Positions 23,888 through 25,557 of a stretch of 25,557 nucleotides of DNA are shown here, in pieces. Source of the stretch: an uncultured Gemmataceae bacterium (GTDB taxonomy: Bacteria; Planctomycetota; Planctomycetia; Gemmatales; Gemmataceae); NCBI GenBank assembly GCA_937922175.1, contig CAKZUU010000248.1, positions 1-25,557 on the forward strand, read 5' to 3'. Below the pieces are notes generated by a model. It was not told where the DNA came from and did no database searches. It saw nothing but the letters and a program-made list of their open reading frames with translations. Position 1 is the first letter of the stretch; each line of letters starts with the position of its first letter. Both the position numbers and the translations under genes were made by a program.

Positions 23888-25504
23888 ATGCTCGACGATG
23901 TGCGCTGGACCGGATTTTCTCGGGATTGGCAAGAGACGCTGCGAACACTGGAGTCGGTCATCGGGCAGAGTTGTTTCGACGGGGAAGCCGTGCTTGTCAA
24001 GCGCGGGTCAGGCCGATCTGTTGTTCGCCTCCGTCTCCATGGGCGCGATCTGCACCTCAAATGTTTCCACCGGCGCGACGGGATCCTCGGCCGAATCGAC
24101 AGGCTGCTTCGCCCTTCGGCTGCGCAACGAGAATACCAGCGGCTACGGCAGGCGGCACACCATCAGGTTCCCGCCCCTCGCTCTCTCGGCTTTGGCGTGG
24201 CACCAGATGGATCAAGTTATCTGCTCACCGAAACCTGCCCCGACTCATCGACCTTTCTCCAGCTTCTTGAAAACCAGACCTGGGATGATGCCGGAATTCG
24301 CCATGAGCTCGCCCGTGACGTAGGCCGCTTCCTCGCTCGCATTCACTTCTCCGGCCTGCGTCATGACGATCTTCACCCCGGCAACATCTTGGTGCAGAAT
24401 CGGCCGGATGCATCTCGCGCTTGGTGGTTGTTGGACTTCAACAAGGCCCGATGGGGTTCGCCTCTCAGTGTCCGAGAAACCGCCCGTAATTTGGCGTTGT
24501 TGAATCGCTGGTTTATCCGGCGCACGCAGCGCACCGATCGCTACCGCTGTTGGCGAGCTTACTTGGAGGAACGCACTCGGTTGCAACCGGGTTGGAGCGT
24601 ACCGCGCGATTTCGTTCGCCAAATCGAGTCGCGAGCGGAAGCCGGGAATCGCCAGTTGTGGCGAAAATGGGCGTCGCGTTGCCTGAAGACGAATCGGCGG
24701 TTCGAACATCGATTTCTCGAGAAGGCTGAAATTTACCGAGTCACAGACTTTCCCTGGATCGAGGCGGTCGTCGACTGGTGCGGCCCGAGTCCGCCGACCT
24801 GCTCCGCAGCGGTGCTGAAATGTTCGGCAAGCTCTTGGGTCGCCGTCCACAAAGTCCGTGTTTCGGGGGAGGAGAGATCGGTCATCGTGAAATGGATCCG
24901 TGGCCGTGGCCGCTGGCGCCAACTCTTATCCACGCTTTTTCCCCCGCCGGATCTTCGTGCCTGGGTGAATGGCCATCGGTTCCGCGATTGTCTATTGCCA
25001 ACACCCCGGCCATTGTTGCTGTACCGATCGTGGGATGGGCGTGGGTCTATCTTGTTGACGGAGTATCTGGCATCGGCCACGCCTGTCAACCAGACGGTTC
25101 CAACGTTCTGTCTTCGACGACGAAGAGAGCAGATCGCGAGCGTCGCTCGATTGATTCGGACGTTGCATCTTTGCGGCTGGGCTCACCGCGATTTGAAAGC
25201 CAACAACCTCCTGTGGGGGCCCGACGAGAGAGGACGAGAAATTCCGTGGATCATTGATCTTGCGGGGGCTTGGCGGCCGATACGCATGTCACCTGCGCGT
25301 CGACATCAGAATCTCGCGCGGTTGAATGCCAGTTTTCCAGGTGCGCCGACGTGCACGAGAACCGATCGTTTACGTTTTTTGCGGGCATATTTGTCGGAAA
25401 ACTCGGCAGAGTGGCGAAACTGGAAGAGTTGGTGGCGGGCAATCGATCGCGCGACGGAGAGAAAACGGCGAAGGAACGCACGTCTCGGTCGAATGTTGGG
25501 CTAA
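23888..25504 (+). CDS. tandem double Kdo-kinase/WaaP-like protein
   Basis: The 538-residue chain carries two protein-kinase-like domains of the lipopolysaccharide-kinase type, which phosphorylate Kdo or heptose in LPS inner cores. Domain 1 (about 30-230) has the ATP lysine in LHLKCF (Lys58), catalytic loop HDDLHPGN at 159-166 and metal site LLDFNKARWG at 181-190. Domain 2 (about 315-515) has SVIVKWI (Lys335), HRDLKANN at 433-440 and IIDLAGAW at 455-462. Both therefore keep Lys, catalytic Asp and metal Asp. Family members I know have about 230-290 residues and one domain. The ATG at 23888 has GAGG 6 bases upstream; a longer in-frame reading from 23732 overlaps the glycosyltransferase in another frame and lacks kinase sequence. 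It sits 16 bases after the glycosyltransferase stop. Confidence 0.83.
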   Translation: MLDDVRWTGFSRDWQETLRTLESVIGQSCFDGEAVLVKRGSGRSVVRLRLHGRDLHLKCFHRRDGILGRIDRLLRPSAAQREYQRLRQAAHHQVPAPRSLGFGVAPDGSSYLLTETCPDSSTFLQLLENQTWDDAGIRHELARDVGRFLARIHFSGLRHDDLHPGNILVQNRPDASRAWWLLDFNKARWGSPLSVRETARNLALLNRWFIRRTQRTDRYRCWRAYLEERTRLQPGWSVPRDFVRQIESRAEAGNRQLWRKWASRCLKTNRRFEHRFLEKAEIYRVTDFPWIEAVVDWCGPSPPTCSAAVLKCSASSWVAVHKVRVSGEERSVIVKWIRGRGRWRQLLSTLFPPPDLRAWVNGHRFRDCLLPTPRPLLLYRSWDGRGSILLTEYLASATPVNQTVPTFCLRRRREQIASVARLIRTLHLCGWAHRDLKANNLLWGPDERGREIPWIIDLAGAWRPIRMSPARRHQNLARLNASFPGAPTCTRTDRLRFLRAYLSENSAEWRNWKSWWRAIDRATERKRRRNARLGRMLG

Positions 25505-25557
25505 TGGCCGAATGCTCTGGCGAAACGGCGCAGTTTTGGCTACGTTGTTTCGCCGAC
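25504..25557 (+). CDS. possible start of a further gene, cut by window edge
   Basis: An ATG overlaps the kinase stop codon by one base (TAATG) and opens a frame of 18 codons with no stop up to the window end, starting MAECSGETAQFW. A one-base stop-start overlap is common in bacterial operons. The fragment is too short to identify, and no separate ribosome site is visible, so the call rests on position alone. Confidence 0.35.
   Translation, partial: MAECSGETAQFWLRCFAD

Noticed and set aside
1..25557. CRISPR array, mobile element, phage or secondary-metabolite cluster
   Set aside because: I found no regularly spaced repeats, transposase or integrase sequence, terminal repeats, or modular biosynthetic enzymes in any frame.

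Overview
The window reads as chromosomal DNA of a planctomycete, most plausibly of the Gemmatales type. The main reason is a BBP7-type outer-membrane beta-barrel protein, a family I know mainly from Planctomycetes. Moderately high GC, Kdo/LPS genes, secreted HEAT-repeat proteins and many poorly characterised membrane proteins fit. This assignment is inference from gene content. I see no rRNA, tRNA, CRISPR array, insertion sequence, integrase or phage gene.

Bases 1-11694 are a long run of minus-strand genes. In transcription order they are apt, hisI, hisG, argH, lysA, a large secreted HEAT-like protein with a degenerate receiver-like domain, a TPR-like protein, a LacD-like class I aldolase, kdsD and kdsC (cut by the window edge). 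The first five make adenine nucleotide, histidine, arginine and lysine/meso-DAP precursors. The last two make and process Kdo precursors for LPS. Spacing is tight from apt to argH and in kdsD-kdsC, and looser elsewhere, so this is probably several transcription units.

Bases 11757-17901 are mixed. A GNAT acetyltransferase converges on a membrane-anchored HEAT-repeat protein. Two unrecognised small or membrane proteins follow. A thrC-dapB pair with overlapping stop and start joins the threonine and lysine branches of the aspartate pathway. The BBP7 protein converges on dapB.

Bases 18257-21055 hold an iron-uptake unit: a sigma70-like promoter whose start region is covered by a Fur-box-like palindrome, two tandem feoA genes and feoB. 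The evidence for regulation by iron is unusually clear from sequence alone.

Bases 21200-25557 carry a membrane-anchored protein of unknown function, a stand-alone LigD-type 3'-phosphoesterase-like protein with one changed active-site position, smpB, a family 4-type glycosyltransferase, and a protein with two Kdo-kinase/WaaP-like domains in one chain. The last two, and perhaps a gene starting at the right edge, look like a cell-envelope glycan module.

The best candidates for new biology are the tandem double kinase, the exported HEAT protein with a receiver-like domain lacking the phospho-acceptor Asp, and the stand-alone phosphoesterase. I see no convincing complete, previously undescribed multi-gene system.
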